A stretch of 64,000 nt of DNA, taken from Maritimibacter sp. GTDB lineage: Bacteria; Pseudomonadota; Alphaproteobacteria; Rhodobacterales; Rhodobacteraceae. The notes beneath the pieces were generated by a model. That model did not search any database. It was given only the letters and a program-made list of their open reading frames with translations, and had not been told where the DNA came from. Where the stretch lies: positions 310,001 to 374,000 of the forward strand of contig NZNT01000015.1 of the NCBI GenBank assembly GCA_002695005.1, written 5' to 3'. A program made the position numbers and the translations under genes. This document shows positions 44,683-55,013 of the stretch, piece by piece (within the stretch, counting starts at the first letter, position 1; each line of letters opens with the position of its first letter).

Positions 44683-44932
44683 AAGAATGAAGGGAGCCTT
44701 CTGTCGCGGACCTGTGGGAAAACCACGACTGGGGCTGCGCCCTCCTGACCATGTTCTCTCGAACAAGTCCGTTATCGCCCGGTAATTTGGTGCCCGATGG
44801 GTGGAAACGGGGCGGAAACGGATTGTTCACGCCCCGGTTTCGTCACAGGTGGGGGTAACCCTACCTTCTTTCGGGTGGTTAACGGCTTGGTTCATCCCGA
44901 TTTCGTCACATTCGAGCGGCGCGGCGGCCCGA
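44683..44932. other. Non-coding stretch between the terminator and a small gene
   Basis: These 250 bases contain no credible ORF. They include a short purine-rich start (GAATGAAGGGAGCC) and an imperfect hairpin around GGGGGTAACCCTACC and GGGTGGTTAAC (44863-44891). This could be a 3' untranslated region of the minus-strand small gene or house a small RNA. No promoter was identified with confidence. Confidence 0.35.
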
Positions 44933-45130
44933 TCAGACCGGGATGCTGACGAACCGTCCTTCGATCCAGCGCCGGATATGGGACGGACCCCGACCCGGAG
45001 ATTCGCTGCGGCCGCGCAGGGCGGCGGTGAGGCGGCTTTCGCTGACGTGACGCTGGAACTGCTGCGCGTCGTCGGTCCTGAAAAATGTGCTGTTCAACAT
45101 GGCTCTGCTCAATTGTTCAATTTTGTTCAT
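44933..45130 (-). CDS. Probable small basic protein
   Basis: This frame of up to 65 residues (MNKIEQ start at 45130, or MLNSTFF at 45100, giving 55 residues) has a regular G/C-rich third-position pattern over its C-terminal 45 codons. The residues FFRTDDAQQFQRHVSESRL and PSHIRRWIEGRFVSIPV look like a compact conserved small protein of unknown function. GAGCAGAG precedes the 45100 ATG. The region before it is AT-rich (AAAATTGAACAATTGAGC), suggesting a promoter or regulatory region. The minus-oriented terminator beyond it supports transcription in this direction. Confidence 0.55.
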   Translation of the reverse strand: MNKIEQLSRAMLNSTFFRTDDAQQFQRHVSESRLTAALRGRSESPGRGPSHIRRWIEGRFVSIPV

Positions 45131-45211
45131 GTGGTGTGGTGCGCTTATGCGGGTGCCCGGTGTCCGGGTTTGGGAAACAAAATGCCGAACTCGGTATGTT
45201 TTCGTGCCGGA

Positions 45212-45244
45212 CCGGACACAATTGACCTTGGGTCAGCTGTCCGG
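45212..45244 (+). other. Strong nested hairpin upstream of the NlpC/P60 lipoprotein
   Basis: CCGGACA (45212-45218) pairs with TGTCCGG (45238-45244). Inside it, TGACC-TTG-GGTCA forms a second perfect stem. The structure lies about 87 bases before the lipoprotein start and could be a regulatory RNA element, terminator or dimer-binding site. Confidence 0.5.
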
Positions 45245-45260
45245 ATCGTCCCCCTGTCCC

Positions 45261-45274
45261 CTGATCTGGGTCAA
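45261..45274 (+). promoter_or_regulatory. FNR-like box
   Basis: CTGAT-CTGG-GTCAA matches the FNR/FixK consensus TTGAT-N4-ATCAA at eight of ten positions and lies 57 bases before the lipoprotein ATG. No -10/-35 pair was located, so this is tentative. Confidence 0.3.
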
Positions 45275-45330
45275 GGAAATCACGGCCCGGACCGGCCACT
45301 CTGGCATCGCACAAAGACGAAACAGGCCCG

Positions 45331-46212
45331 ATGCAGTCGAAAATTCGCCCCCCATACGGTGCTACCTTCGCGGCACTCGCGTTCGCTCTCGCCGCCTTGG
45401 CCGGATGCAGCCCGACCGCGCTGGACACGGCCACCATGCCGAACGAGGCCGCGTGGCGCGCCGAGCTTGCCGATTGTTGCGAGGCTGAGGGCGGCGTGCC
45501 CGACCCCGTCGTCCTGTTTCTCGAACAAAATTCCGCCGACCTCCCGCGTGTGCTGCGCGAAACCAAGGTGCGCACCGCCTATCTGGAAGAGCAGGAGGAC
45601 GCGCAGGCCGCGCTCCTGTCGCGGCTGAAGCCTATGGACGTCATCGTCACCCGAAGTGCCGCGCGCCTCTCAGGGGCCAATTCCTATGCCTATTTCGGTC
45701 ATGCCGCGCTCTATGTCGGGTCCGAGACGGAGTTGCGGGCCGCCGGGGTCTGGACCCACCCCGCCGTGCGCCCGCATCAGGCCGCGATCCGGGCCGGCGC
45801 CGTCGCCATCGAGGCCACCGATACCGGCGTCCACCTCTCCGCGCCCCGCGAATTGTTCGAGGCCGATACCGTCGCCGTCCTGCGCCCGGACGGCTGCGCC
45901 TGCGCCTGTACGGGCCTGCCCACCGCCTTTTCGATGATCGGGCGGGCCTTCGATTTTCACCTCAAGGTCGATGACGGCGACCCGGACCTGATCTGCACCG
46001 AGCTCGTGGCGCTCGCACTCCCCGGCGTGCCGCTGCCGCAGCGGGAGCTTTACGGTCACGACGTGATCCTGCCGGATGAGGTCGCGGCCCACGCGATTGC
46101 CGGGCGCCTGCCGCTCGATTTCGTCATCGCGATCGAGGGGTTTCCCGTGGGCTGGCGTTTAAGGTCAGAAAAGGACATTGCCGCGCGTATCCTCGGGGCC
46201 TACCGGAAGTAG
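45331..46212 (+). CDS. Lipoprotein with a permuted NlpC/P60 (YiiX-like) cysteine-hydrolase domain
   Basis: This 293-residue protein has a lipoprotein signal with lipobox LAGC (Cys about residue 26). The domain shows a permuted papain-like order: PMDVIVTRSAARL, then YFGHAALYVG (catalytic His, about residue 129), and near the end DLICTELVALAL with the catalytic Cys. This matches YiiX/YebB-type permuted NlpC/P60 enzymes, which cleave amide or thioester bonds of lipids or peptides. The substrate is unknown. Extra Cys residues (DCCEAE, GCACACTG) are unusual, and the latter could bind metal or form disulfides. The GCACACTG cluster is not typical of the family. Confidence 0.8.
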   Translation: MQSKIRPPYGATFAALAFALAALAGCSPTALDTATMPNEAAWRAELADCCEAEGGVPDPVVLFLEQNSADLPRVLRETKVRTAYLEEQEDAQAALLSRLKPMDVIVTRSAARLSGANSYAYFGHAALYVGSETELRAAGVWTHPAVRPHQAAIRAGAVAIEATDTGVHLSAPRELFEADTVAVLRPDGCACACTGLPTAFSMIGRAFDFHLKVDDGDPDLICTELVALALPGVPLPQRELYGHDVILPDEVAAHAIAGRLPLDFVIAIEGFPVGWRLRSEKDIAARILGAYRK

Positions 46213-46231
46213 GCGCGCCGGGGCCGCGCCT
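46211..46231 (+). terminator. Hairpin at the end of the lipoprotein gene
   Basis: AGGCGCG and CGCGCCT pair around a seven-base loop, overlapping the TAG stop (46210-46212). The converging gene's stop is at 46239, so it may serve both strands. No T-run is present. Confidence 0.45.
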
Positions 46232-46238
46232 CGATCAC

Positions 46239-46493
46239 TTAACTCTTGGTCTCGTCATCCGGGTTCGAGATGTCGGGGTCGTTGTACTCCCCCGGATCGA
46301 AGTCGTCGGGATCGTACCGGTCCGCGCCCTCCGCGATGCCGGTCACATGCGTCGTCCCGGTCTCCTGGTCGAAGACAAGCCCGTAATCGGCGCGGCCTTC
46401 GGACTTGTAACGCAGGTATTCGTGAATGCCCGCATAGATGAAGGCCACCGCGAACGGCCCGATGATGATTGCGGCGATCAATTGAGCATCCAT
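46239..46493 (-). CDS. Small single-pass membrane protein
   Basis: This 84-residue protein begins MDAQLIAAIIIGPFAVAFIY, an N-terminal hydrophobic helix. A short basic stretch (EYLRYKSEGRADYG) follows, then an acidic Asp/Pro-rich tail (DRYDPDDFDPGEYNDPDISN). The AAGGAG site lies seven bases before the ATG at 46493. No family is recognised. The positive patch after the helix implies a cytoplasmic tail. Confidence 0.7.
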   Translation of the reverse strand: MDAQLIAAIIIGPFAVAFIYAGIHEYLRYKSEGRADYGLVFDQETGTTHVTGIAEGADRYDPDDFDPGEYNDPDISNPDDETKS

Positions 46494-46740
46494 GAGAAAG
46501 CTCCTTTGCAGTCGTGTCGATGTGCCGGGTACACGGACCAACGCGCACAGGGCGCTGCCGGGTCCATCCACTCTTCTGACGGGCGCGACGTGAGGGGCAG
46601 GGTGGAGGCCAGGGCGGTCCAATGTCAATCACACCGCAAACGCTCCGGGCGCGGCGCGACGGCGATTGACAGGCGCGCACGGCGTCAGGCTACTCTGAGC
46701 GCACGGGACGCTCAAAGAAATCCAAAAGGGCAGTATCAAC

Positions 46741-47034
46741 ATGCGCGCATTCGTCATCGGCCAGATGCAGATCCACAGCCGCGAGTGGATGGACGACTAC
46801 TTCGCCCGCATTCCCACCGTCGTCTCCGACCACAAGGGCCGGTTCCTCGCGCGGGGCGGCGCTCCGGAACGGATGGAGGGCGACAGCGCGCTGCCCGACG
46901 CGGCGTTCGTCATCGAATTCCCGGACCGCGCCCACGCCCGCGCCTTCTGGAATTCGGACGAATTTCAGAAGCTGGCCGTACTGCGCCGGTCCGGCTCCGC
47001 GCTCAACGCGATCCTTGTCGACGCGCTGGACTGA
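46741..47034 (+). CDS. DUF1330 family protein
   Basis: This 97-residue dimeric alpha/beta-barrel-fold protein begins MRAFVIGQMQIHSREWMDDY. It has GRFLARGG and the conserved FVIEFPDRAHARAFWNSDEFQ typical of DUF1330, a ferredoxin-like (ABM-related) family of unknown activity. A TTGACA box at 46666-46671, with TACTCT 19 bases on, may be its promoter. Confidence 0.9.
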   Translation: MRAFVIGQMQIHSREWMDDYFARIPTVVSDHKGRFLARGGAPERMEGDSALPDAAFVIEFPDRAHARAFWNSDEFQKLAVLRRSGSALNAILVDALD

Positions 47035-47057
47035 ACCGGCACCGCCACCCGGACACG

Positions 47058-47084
47058 AAAAAGGGCGCCCCGACCGGGACGCCC
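47058..47084 (-). terminator. Terminator of glnA, possibly bidirectional
   Basis: GGGCGCCCC and GGGACGCCC pair around four bases, with AAAAA to the left that is a T-run on the minus strand. It lies 23 bases from the glnA stop and 24 bases after the DUF1330 stop. Confidence 0.8.
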
Positions 47085-47106
47085 TCTGTTCTGTGAACCG
47101 ACCGGA

Positions 47107-48513
47107 TCAGACCGAGTAGTACAGCGCGTACTCGATCGGGTGCGGGGTGTGTTCGAAGGCATAGACCTCTTCCCACTTTAGCTCGAGGTAACCGTCGATC
47201 TGGTCCTTGGTGAACACGTCGCCGGCAAGCAGGAACTCGTGATCGGCGGCAAGGCTGTCGAGCGCCTCACGCAGCGACCCGCAGACCGTCGGGATGCCTT
47301 CCAGCTCCTCGGGCGGCAGATCGTAGAGGTTCTTGTCGGACGACGGGCCCGGATCGATCTTGTTCTTGATACCGTCGAGGCCGGCCATCAGGAGTGCCGC
47401 GAAGCACAGATAGGGGTTCGCCGCCGGATCGGGGAAGCGGGCTTCCACACGCTTGGCCTTCGGGCTTTCCGTCCACGGGATCCGCACGCAGCCAGAGCGG
47501 TTGCGGGCCGAGTAGGCGCGCAGAACCGGGGCTTCGAAGCCGGGGATCAGGCGCTTGTAGGAGTTGGTCGACGGGTTGGTGAAGGCATTGAGCGTCTTGG
47601 CGTGCTTCAGGATGCCGCCGATGAAGTAAAGCGCTTCCTGGCTCAGGTCGGCGTACTTGTCACCGGCGAAGAGCGGCTTGCCGTCCTTCCAGATCGACAT
47701 GTTGACGTGCATGCCCGACCCGTTGTCGCCTTTGATGGGCTTGGGCATGAAGGTCGCCGTGCGGCCATAGGCCTGTGCAACGTTGTGGATGACGTACTTG
47801 TATTTCTGAAGCTCGTCGGCCTGCTTGGTCAGCGTCCCGAAGATCAGGCCCAGCTCGTGCTGCGAGGTCGCGACCTCGTGGTGGTGCTTGTCCACCTTCA
47901 TGCCGAGCATCTTCATCGTGGTCAGCATTTCCGACCGGATGTCCTGGCTGTCGTCCGACGGGTTCACCGGGAAGTAGCCGCCTTTGTAGTCGGGACGGTG
48001 GCCCAGGTTGCCCATCTCGAAATCGGCATCGGTGTTCCAGGCGGCGCCGTCGGCGTCGATCTCGTAGGACACCTTGTTGGGCGACACGGCGTATTTCACG
48101 TCGTCGAACAGGAAGAACTCGGCCTCGGGGCCGAAGTAGGACACGTCGCCGATGCCGGAGGACTTGAGATAGGCCTCGGCCTTTTCGGCGGTGCCGCGCG
48201 GGTCGCGCTCATAGGGTTCGCCGGTGTCCGGCTCGACGATCGAGCAGTGCACGCAGAGCGTCTTCTCGGCATAGAACGGGTCGACATACACGCTGTCGGG
48301 ATCGGGCATGAGTTTCATGTCCGATGCTTCGATGGATTTCCAGCCGGCGACGGAGGAGCCGTCGAACATGAAGCCCTCTTCGAGGAAATCCTCGTCGACT
48401 TCGTCCGCGATCACCGTGACGTGCTGCAATTTGCCGCGCGGGTCGGTGAAGCGGATATCGACGTAGGCGATATCCTCGTCCTTGATCAGTTTGAGAACGT
48501 CAGCATTGCTCAT
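47107..48513 (-). CDS. glnA: Glutamine synthetase, type I
   Basis: This 468-residue enzyme makes glutamine from glutamate and ammonia with ATP. The beta-grasp N-terminal part has [16 protein letters not shown] and [10 protein letters not shown]. The active site has [15 protein letters not shown]. Tyr in [10 protein letters not shown] is the adenylylation site used by GlnE, so activity is likely controlled by the PII-GlnE cascade. glnB lies 48 bases upstream on the same strand, and the two are expected to be cotranscribed, as in many alphaproteobacteria. Confidence 0.98.
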   Translation of the reverse strand: MSNADVLKLIKDEDIAYVDIRFTDPRGKLQHVTVIADEVDEDFLEEGFMFDGSSVAGWKSIEASDMKLMPDPDSVYVDPFYAEKTLCVHCSIVEPDTGEPYERDPRGTAEKAEAYLKSSGIGDVSYFGPEAEFFLFDDVKYAVSPNKVSYEIDADGAAWNTDADFEMGNLGHRPDYKGGYFPVNPSDDSQDIRSEMLTTMKMLGMKVDKHHHEVATSQHELGLIFGTLTKQADELQKYKYVIHNVAQAYGRTATFMPKPIKGDNGSGMHVNMSIWKDGKPLFAGDKYADLSQEALYFIGGILKHAKTLNAFTNPSTNSYKRLIPGFEAPVLRAYSARNRSGCVRIPWTESPKAKRVEARFPDPAANPYLCFAALLMAGLDGIKNKIDPGPSSDKNLYDLPPEELEGIPTVCGSLREALDSLAADHEFLLAGDVFTKDQIDGYLELKWEEVYAFEHTPHPIEYALYYSV

Positions 48514-48561
48514 TGTGCGTCTCTTTCCCCTAGGTTTGTCAGTGTGAGAAATGGAAAGGCG

Positions 48562-50714
<2,153 letters not shown>

Positions 50715-50717
50715 TCT

Positions 50718-50788
50718 TTCCGGTCCAAAATATCCCGGGGAGCGCGAGGGGCAGCGCCCCTCGCTCGGGTCGCCCGCGCCAGCGGGCG
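50718..50788 (-). repeat. Intergenic hairpin repeat, copy B
   Basis: GCGAGGGGC-AGC-GCCCCTCGC lies at 50744-50764, preceded by the arm CCAAAATATCCCGGGGAG. The second hairpin is CGCCCGC-GCCA-GCGGGCG at 50771-50788. It sits just past the stop of the DUF2892 gene on the minus strand. The second stem differs from copy A but keeps pairing and the GCCA loop. Confidence 0.75.
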
Positions 50789-50795
50789 AAACCCC

Positions 50796-51002
50796 TCAGC
50801 TCTTCATCTTGCAGGTGTTCACGCCGATCACCGAATAGATCGCGCACCAGCCGGTGATCGCGGTGAACAGCGCGATGACGCCCACCACCAGCAGCACCCA
50901 GCCCAGCACCGTCCCGATGTTCATGTAGAACAGGACGAGCGCGACGATCCCGATGACGCCCCGGACGATCCGGTCGGCGTTGCCTTCATTGGTCTTGAAC
51001 AT
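50796..51002 (-). CDS. DUF2892 (YgaP-like) membrane protein
   Basis: This 68-residue protein has two hydrophobic helices (IVRGVIGIVALVLFYMNIG and VLLVVGVIALFTAITGWCAIY). It ends with the conserved GWCAIYSVIGVNTCKMK, where two Cys residues (WCAIY and NTCK) are typical of DUF2892. The family is associated with sulfur or thiosulfate metabolism in some bacteria. It lies next to and probably with the Crp/Fnr regulator gene upstream. Confidence 0.85.
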   Translation of the reverse strand: MFKTNEGNADRIVRGVIGIVALVLFYMNIGTVLGWVLLVVGVIALFTAITGWCAIYSVIGVNTCKMKS

Positions 51003-51074
51003 GATGATCTCCAGTCCATGCGTGTCAGATGGGCAGAGTCTATCCTCACCTTCACGATATTGCATGTGACGTGG

Positions 51075-51731
51075 TCACACAGCGGGACTGTCGATGAGCT
51101 TTTCCAGCGCGCGCGCATCCAGCACCCGGACGAGGCCCCGTTCATGGGCGATGATCCCGGCCCGGTCCAGCCGGTCGAGCCTGCGCGAGACGACCTCGCG
51201 CACCGAACCGATCGCGCGCGCCATCGCGGCCTGCGTCATCTCGACCACGCCATCCTCGGCCCGCTCGAGGAGGAGGGCAGCCAGCCGCGCCTCCACCCGC
51301 AGAAAGGACATTGTCTCGATCAACTGCATCATCGCCTGCATCCGCTCGGCGAACGCGGCGAAGACCACCTTGCGAAAGGCCGGGCTGCTGTCGACGAGTT
51401 CAAGAAAGACCGGTCGGGGGATCAGGACGAGCCGGGTGGCCTCGGTCGCCACCGCCTCGGCGGAATAGTCGTCGCCGCCCAGAAGCCCGAGGGTGGACTG
51501 GATGCAACTCTCGCCGGGCTGCACTTCGTAGAGCAGGATATCGCGCCCGTTCGGACCGACGAGGTGAACGCCGACATGACCGCTCAGCACGACCACATAG
51601 CCTTTCACCGTCTCGCCGGGTGAAAACAGAACGGCCCCGTTGGGCACATCCTGAGGGGTCAGGCGGGCGAGTGCGGTCCGGGCGGGCGGCTCCAGCGCCG
51701 CCAGTTCCTCGGCCGCATCGACCCAGCCCAT
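51075..51731 (-). CDS. Crp/Fnr family transcriptional regulator
   Basis: This 218-residue protein has a cyclic-nucleotide-binding-fold N-terminal domain (VLFSPGETVKGYVVVLSGHV, GRDILLYEVQPGESC) and a C-terminal winged HTH (MTQAAMARAIGSVREVVSRRL). The N-terminus lacks the Cys cluster of FNR, so it is not an oxygen-sensing iron-sulfur protein. The SVREVVSRRL recognition helix is Crp/Fnr-type. It starts four bases after the mmsB stop and is followed by DUF2892. In other genomes such pairs are linked to thiol or sulfide stress, so cotranscription with valine genes is unexpected. Confidence 0.88.
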   Translation of the reverse strand: MGWVDAAEELAALEPPARTALARLTPQDVPNGAVLFSPGETVKGYVVVLSGHVGVHLVGPNGRDILLYEVQPGESCIQSTLGLLGGDDYSAEAVATEATRLVLIPRPVFLELVDSSPAFRKVVFAAFAERMQAMMQLIETMSFLRVEARLAALLLERAEDGVVEMTQAAMARAIGSVREVVSRRLDRLDRAGIIAHERGLVRVLDARALEKLIDSPAV

Positions 51732-51735
51732 CAGG

Positions 51736-52608
51736 TCATCCCCGCCCGCGCGCCTCGAACCGGGGCAGCATGGCCGAGAAATCCGTGCCCTTGCCGTCCT
51801 CGGCCTCCACGAACTGCGCGTAAAGCTCCATCGCGGCCTGCCCGATGGGCGTGTCCGCATCGGCACTTTCCGCCGCCTGCATCGCAAGGCGCAGGTCCTT
51901 GAGCATCAGGTCGCTCGCGAAGCCGGGCTTGTAGCCGTTGTCCGACGGGCTCTGCGGTCCCACGCCGGGGGCGGGGCAATAGGTGTTCATCGACCAGCTC
52001 GACCCGGACGAGGTGGACACCACGTCGAACATCGCCTGCCGGTCCAGCCCCAGCTTGTCGGCCAGTGCGAAGGCCTCACAGGTGACGATCATCGTCGCGC
52101 CGAGGATCATGTTGTTGCAGATCTTCGCGGCCTGACCGTTGCCCGAAGGGCCGCAATGCACGGCCTTCTGACCCATGATGTCGAAGAGCGGCTTGACCGT
52201 GTCGAACGCCTCTTGCGAGCCGCCTGCCATGAAGGTGAGCGTCCCGCCCGCGGCCCCGCCGACACCGCCCGACACCGGCGCGTCGATGGCCAGAAGCCCG
52301 GCCTCCATCGCCATGTCGGCCGCCGCGCGGGCGCTGTCCACGTCCACGGTCGAGCAATCGGCGTGGCACGCGCCCTTGTCCATCGCGGGGATGATCTCGG
52401 CGGCCACCTTCTTCAGGATCTCGCCGTTGGGCAGCATGGTGATGACCACCGCCGCACCCGTCGCGGCCCCGGCGGCGCTGTCGGCCTTGGACACGCCCTC
52501 CGGCATGGGCGCGGCCAGGTCGAACCCCGTCACCTCGTGGCCCGCCTTGGCGAGATTGGCGGCCATCGGCCCGCCCATGTTGCCCAGCCCGATAAATCCG
52601 ATCTTCAT
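51736..52608 (-). CDS. mmsB: 3-Hydroxyisobutyrate dehydrogenase
   Basis: This 290-residue NAD+-dependent enzyme oxidises 3-hydroxyisobutyrate to methylmalonate semialdehyde in valine degradation. The nucleotide-binding motif is IGFIGLGNMGGPMAANLAKA at the start, the substrate loop is DAPVSGGVGGAAGGTL, and the catalytic Lys lies in GNGQAAKICNNM. The C-terminal segment DLMLKDLRLAMQ is also typical. It is 11 bases downstream of the HIBYL-CoA hydrolase gene. Confidence 0.95.
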   Translation of the reverse strand: MKIGFIGLGNMGGPMAANLAKAGHEVTGFDLAAPMPEGVSKADSAAGAATGAAVVITMLPNGEILKKVAAEIIPAMDKGACHADCSTVDVDSARAAADMAMEAGLLAIDAPVSGGVGGAAGGTLTFMAGGSQEAFDTVKPLFDIMGQKAVHCGPSGNGQAAKICNNMILGATMIVTCEAFALADKLGLDRQAMFDVVSTSSGSSWSMNTYCPAPGVGPQSPSDNGYKPGFASDLMLKDLRLAMQAAESADADTPIGQAAMELYAQFVEAEDGKGTDFSAMLPRFEARGRG

Positions 52609-52619
52609 GCTGTCCTCCC

Positions 52620-53648
52620 TCAGAGTGTAAGCGCCGCGTCACCCAGCGGCGCGCGCATCCGGGCGATGTCCGCCTCGGGCACCTCCTCGATGCTGGCATG
52701 GCGCCAGTTGGGGTTGCGGTCGCGGTCGATGATCTGCGCGCGGATGCCTTCGAGGAAATCCCCGTGCTCCATCGCGCGGTAGGTGTATTCGAACTCGTAG
52801 ACCAGTACCTGCCGCACGCTCTCGGCGTTGCGTGCGCGGGCGATGTTGGCCAGCGTGCAATGTACCGAGAGCGGCGAAGCGCGGCGCAGCGCCTTGGCCG
52901 CGGCCTTGGCCGTCTCGCTCTCGCCCGCGTCGCATTTGGCGGCGATCTCGGTGGCAGTGCCGTCGAACAGCGTGTCGATCTCGGCCTGAACCTGTGCCAG
53001 CGGGCTTTCGGGCGCGGGTTGCGCGGCGGTGGCCACAAGGCCCGCGTCGCCTGACTCTTCCAACTGCGAGATCAGGTCGAGCCAGTATTCCCGCTCGATG
53101 TAATGATCGGCAAATCCCGCGTGGATCGCATCACCCGGCCCCATGCGCAGCGAGGTCGCGCCGAGGTATTCGCCCAGCTTGCCGGGCGCGCGGGCGAGGA
53201 GGTAGGTTCCCCCCACATCCGGCACGAGGCCGATCCCGGTCTCCGGCATGGCGACCTGGCTGGTCTCGCCCACGACCCGGATCCGGGCGTGCCCGCCCAC
53301 ACCCACGCCGCCACCCATGACGAAACCCTGCATGAAGGCGACGATGGGTTTGGGATATTCCGCGATCTTGGCGTTCATCCTGTATTCGTCGCGCCAGAAG
53401 GTGCGGCCGAATTCGTAATCACCCTCCAGCCCGCGCTCGTACATCGCCTGAATGTCGCCGCCCGCGCAGAACGCCTTGTCGCCCTCCGCGTCGATCACGA
53501 TCAGCGACACGGCCTCGTCGTCGCGCCACGCATCCAGCGCCGCCTCGATGTCGAGGCACATCTGGTAACTCAGCGAATTCAAGGCCTTGGGCCGGGTCAG
53601 CGTGATGCGCCCTGCGCGCCCGACGGTGCGGATGGACAGTTCGGTCAT
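52620..53648 (-). CDS. 3-Hydroxyisobutyryl-CoA hydrolase
   Basis: This 342-residue crotonase-fold enzyme releases CoA from 3-hydroxyisobutyryl-CoA in valine degradation. It has KAFCAGGDIQAMYERG, the oxyanion segment MGGGVGVGGHARIRVV and the catalytic region PETGIGLVPDVGGTY. The C-terminal extension VLVYEFEYTYRAMEHGDFLE is found in hydrolase-type members and distinguishes it from short enoyl-CoA hydratases. It starts just one base before the acyl-CoA dehydrogenase stop. Confidence 0.92.
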   Translation of the reverse strand: MTELSIRTVGRAGRITLTRPKALNSLSYQMCLDIEAALDAWRDDEAVSLIVIDAEGDKAFCAGGDIQAMYERGLEGDYEFGRTFWRDEYRMNAKIAEYPKPIVAFMQGFVMGGGVGVGGHARIRVVGETSQVAMPETGIGLVPDVGGTYLLARAPGKLGEYLGATSLRMGPGDAIHAGFADHYIEREYWLDLISQLEESGDAGLVATAAQPAPESPLAQVQAEIDTLFDGTATEIAAKCDAGESETAKAAAKALRRASPLSVHCTLANIARARNAESVRQVLVYEFEYTYRAMEHGDFLEGIRAQIIDRDRNPNWRHASIEEVPEADIARMRAPLGDAALTL

Positions 53649-53649
53649 T

Positions 53650-54795
53650 TCACCCCCGGTCCGCGAGCATCTGGCGGCTCACGATCAGCCGCATGATCTG
53701 GTTCGTGCCTTCGAGGATCTGGTGAACCCGCAGGTCACGCACGATCTTCTCGATCCCGTAATCGGCGAGGTAGCCGTAGCCGCCATGCATCTGAAGACAC
53801 TCATTCGCCACGTCGAAGGCGACATCGGTCACATAAAGCTTGGCCATCGCGCAGAACTTGGTGGCATCGCGCGCCCCGGTGTCGAGCTTCCACGCCGCCT
53901 GCCGCAGGAAGGTGCGGGCCGATTGCAGCTTCACCTCCATCTCGGCCAGCGTGAACTGGAGCGCCTGGAACTGGTCGATGGGTTTGCCGAAGGCCTTGCG
54001 CTCGCCCATGTAGGCCAGCGTGGTGTCGAGCGCGGATTGCGCGCCGCCAAGGGCGCTGGCCGCGATGTTGAGCCGCCCGCCATCAAGCCCGGCCATCGCA
54101 TAGGCGAAGCCGCGCCCTTCCTCGCCCATGAGGTTGTCATGGGGGATGCGGCAGTCGTCGAACTGCACCTGCGCGGTCGGTTGCGCGCGCCAGCCCATCT
54201 TGTCCTCGAGCCCGCCGAAAGACAGCCCCTCGGTCCCGTCCTCGATCACCATTGCCGAGATGCCCTTGGGGCTGTCGTCGCCCGTGCGCACCATCGTGAG
54301 GTAGGCGTCGGAATAGCCGCCGCCGGAGATGAAGGCCTTCGTGCCGTTCAAGACCCAGCTGTCGTTGGTCTTCTCCGCCTTGGTGCGCAGCGCGGCCGCG
54401 TCCGAGCCGGAGCCGGGCTCGGTCAGGCAGTAGGAGAACACCTTTTCCATCGACGTGAGGGCCGGCAGCCAGCGCGCCTTGTCCTCGTCCGTGCCGAACT
54501 TGTCGATCATGCCGCCGCACATGTTGTGGATCGACAGGAACGAGCCGACAGAGGGGCAGGACATTGCGAGCGCCTCGAAGATCAGCGTCGCGTCCAGACG
54601 GGTCAGGCCGGAGCCGCCCTGATCCTCGGAAACATAAATGCCGCCAAGGCCCAGCTCGGCCACCTTGGGCCAAAGCTCCTTGGGGATCGTCCCCTGCTTT
54701 TCCCAGTCCCGGGCATGCGGTGCGATATTGTCCTGGCCGAAGCCGAGGGCCATGTCGAAGATGGCCTCCTGCTCCTCGGAAAGCGCGAAATCCAT
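53650..54795 (-). CDS. Acyl-CoA dehydrogenase, probably isobutyryl-CoA-specific
   Basis: This 381-residue FAD enzyme has MDFALSEEQEAIFDMALGFG at the start. Family signature segments are YCLTEPGSGSDAAALRT and QMHGGYGYLADYGIEKIVRD, with the catalytic Glu in QILEGTNQIMR. Neighbouring HIBYL-CoA hydrolase and mmsB make the isobutyryl-CoA (valine) substrate likely. I chose ATG 54795, with GGGGAGG upstream, over a much longer open frame. A palindrome sits 21 bases before it. Confidence 0.9.
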   Translation of the reverse strand: MDFALSEEQEAIFDMALGFGQDNIAPHARDWEKQGTIPKELWPKVAELGLGGIYVSEDQGGSGLTRLDATLIFEALAMSCPSVGSFLSIHNMCGGMIDKFGTDEDKARWLPALTSMEKVFSYCLTEPGSGSDAAALRTKAEKTNDSWVLNGTKAFISGGGYSDAYLTMVRTGDDSPKGISAMVIEDGTEGLSFGGLEDKMGWRAQPTAQVQFDDCRIPHDNLMGEEGRGFAYAMAGLDGGRLNIAASALGGAQSALDTTLAYMGERKAFGKPIDQFQALQFTLAEMEVKLQSARTFLRQAAWKLDTGARDATKFCAMAKLYVTDVAFDVANECLQMHGGYGYLADYGIEKIVRDLRVHQILEGTNQIMRLIVSRQMLADRG

Positions 54796-54815
54796 CCTAT
54801 CCTCCCCGACAGAAA

Positions 54816-54829
54816 TGAACGTTGGTTCA
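54816..54829 (-). promoter_or_regulatory. Palindromic operator ahead of the valine operon
   Basis: TGAAC-GTTG-GTTCA is a 14-base palindrome with five-base arms, 21 bases upstream of the acyl-CoA dehydrogenase ATG. Its position fits a repressor site (TetR-type regulators bind similar sites in branched-chain amino acid operons), but no regulator is assigned. The remaining ~180 bases upstream look empty. Confidence 0.45.
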
Positions 54830-55013
54830 GTTTCAGAATGGGTCAGGGGCCGGTGCGGCACAAGGGGCAATTCCTCAGATGGGATTTGCACGGATGCAAA
54901 GGGGTCCGCCGTTTGGCGCCCCGGCACCGGAATTTGCGCGGGTCCCGGCGGGCCGGGCAGGGCGCATCCGCGCCCCGTCGCCGCCATGCGTGACACCGGC
55001 CACGGCCCGCGCC

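Noticed and set aside
45222-45236. TTGAC-CTTGG-GTCAG as an FNR site
   Set aside because: The spacer is five, not four, and the sequence is better explained as the inner part of a perfect hairpin.
47239-48561. A long open frame on the plus strand opposite glnA
   Set aside because: It is antisense to glutamine synthetase, with an amino-acid composition dominated by Arg, His, Gly and Val, typical of GC-rich shadows.
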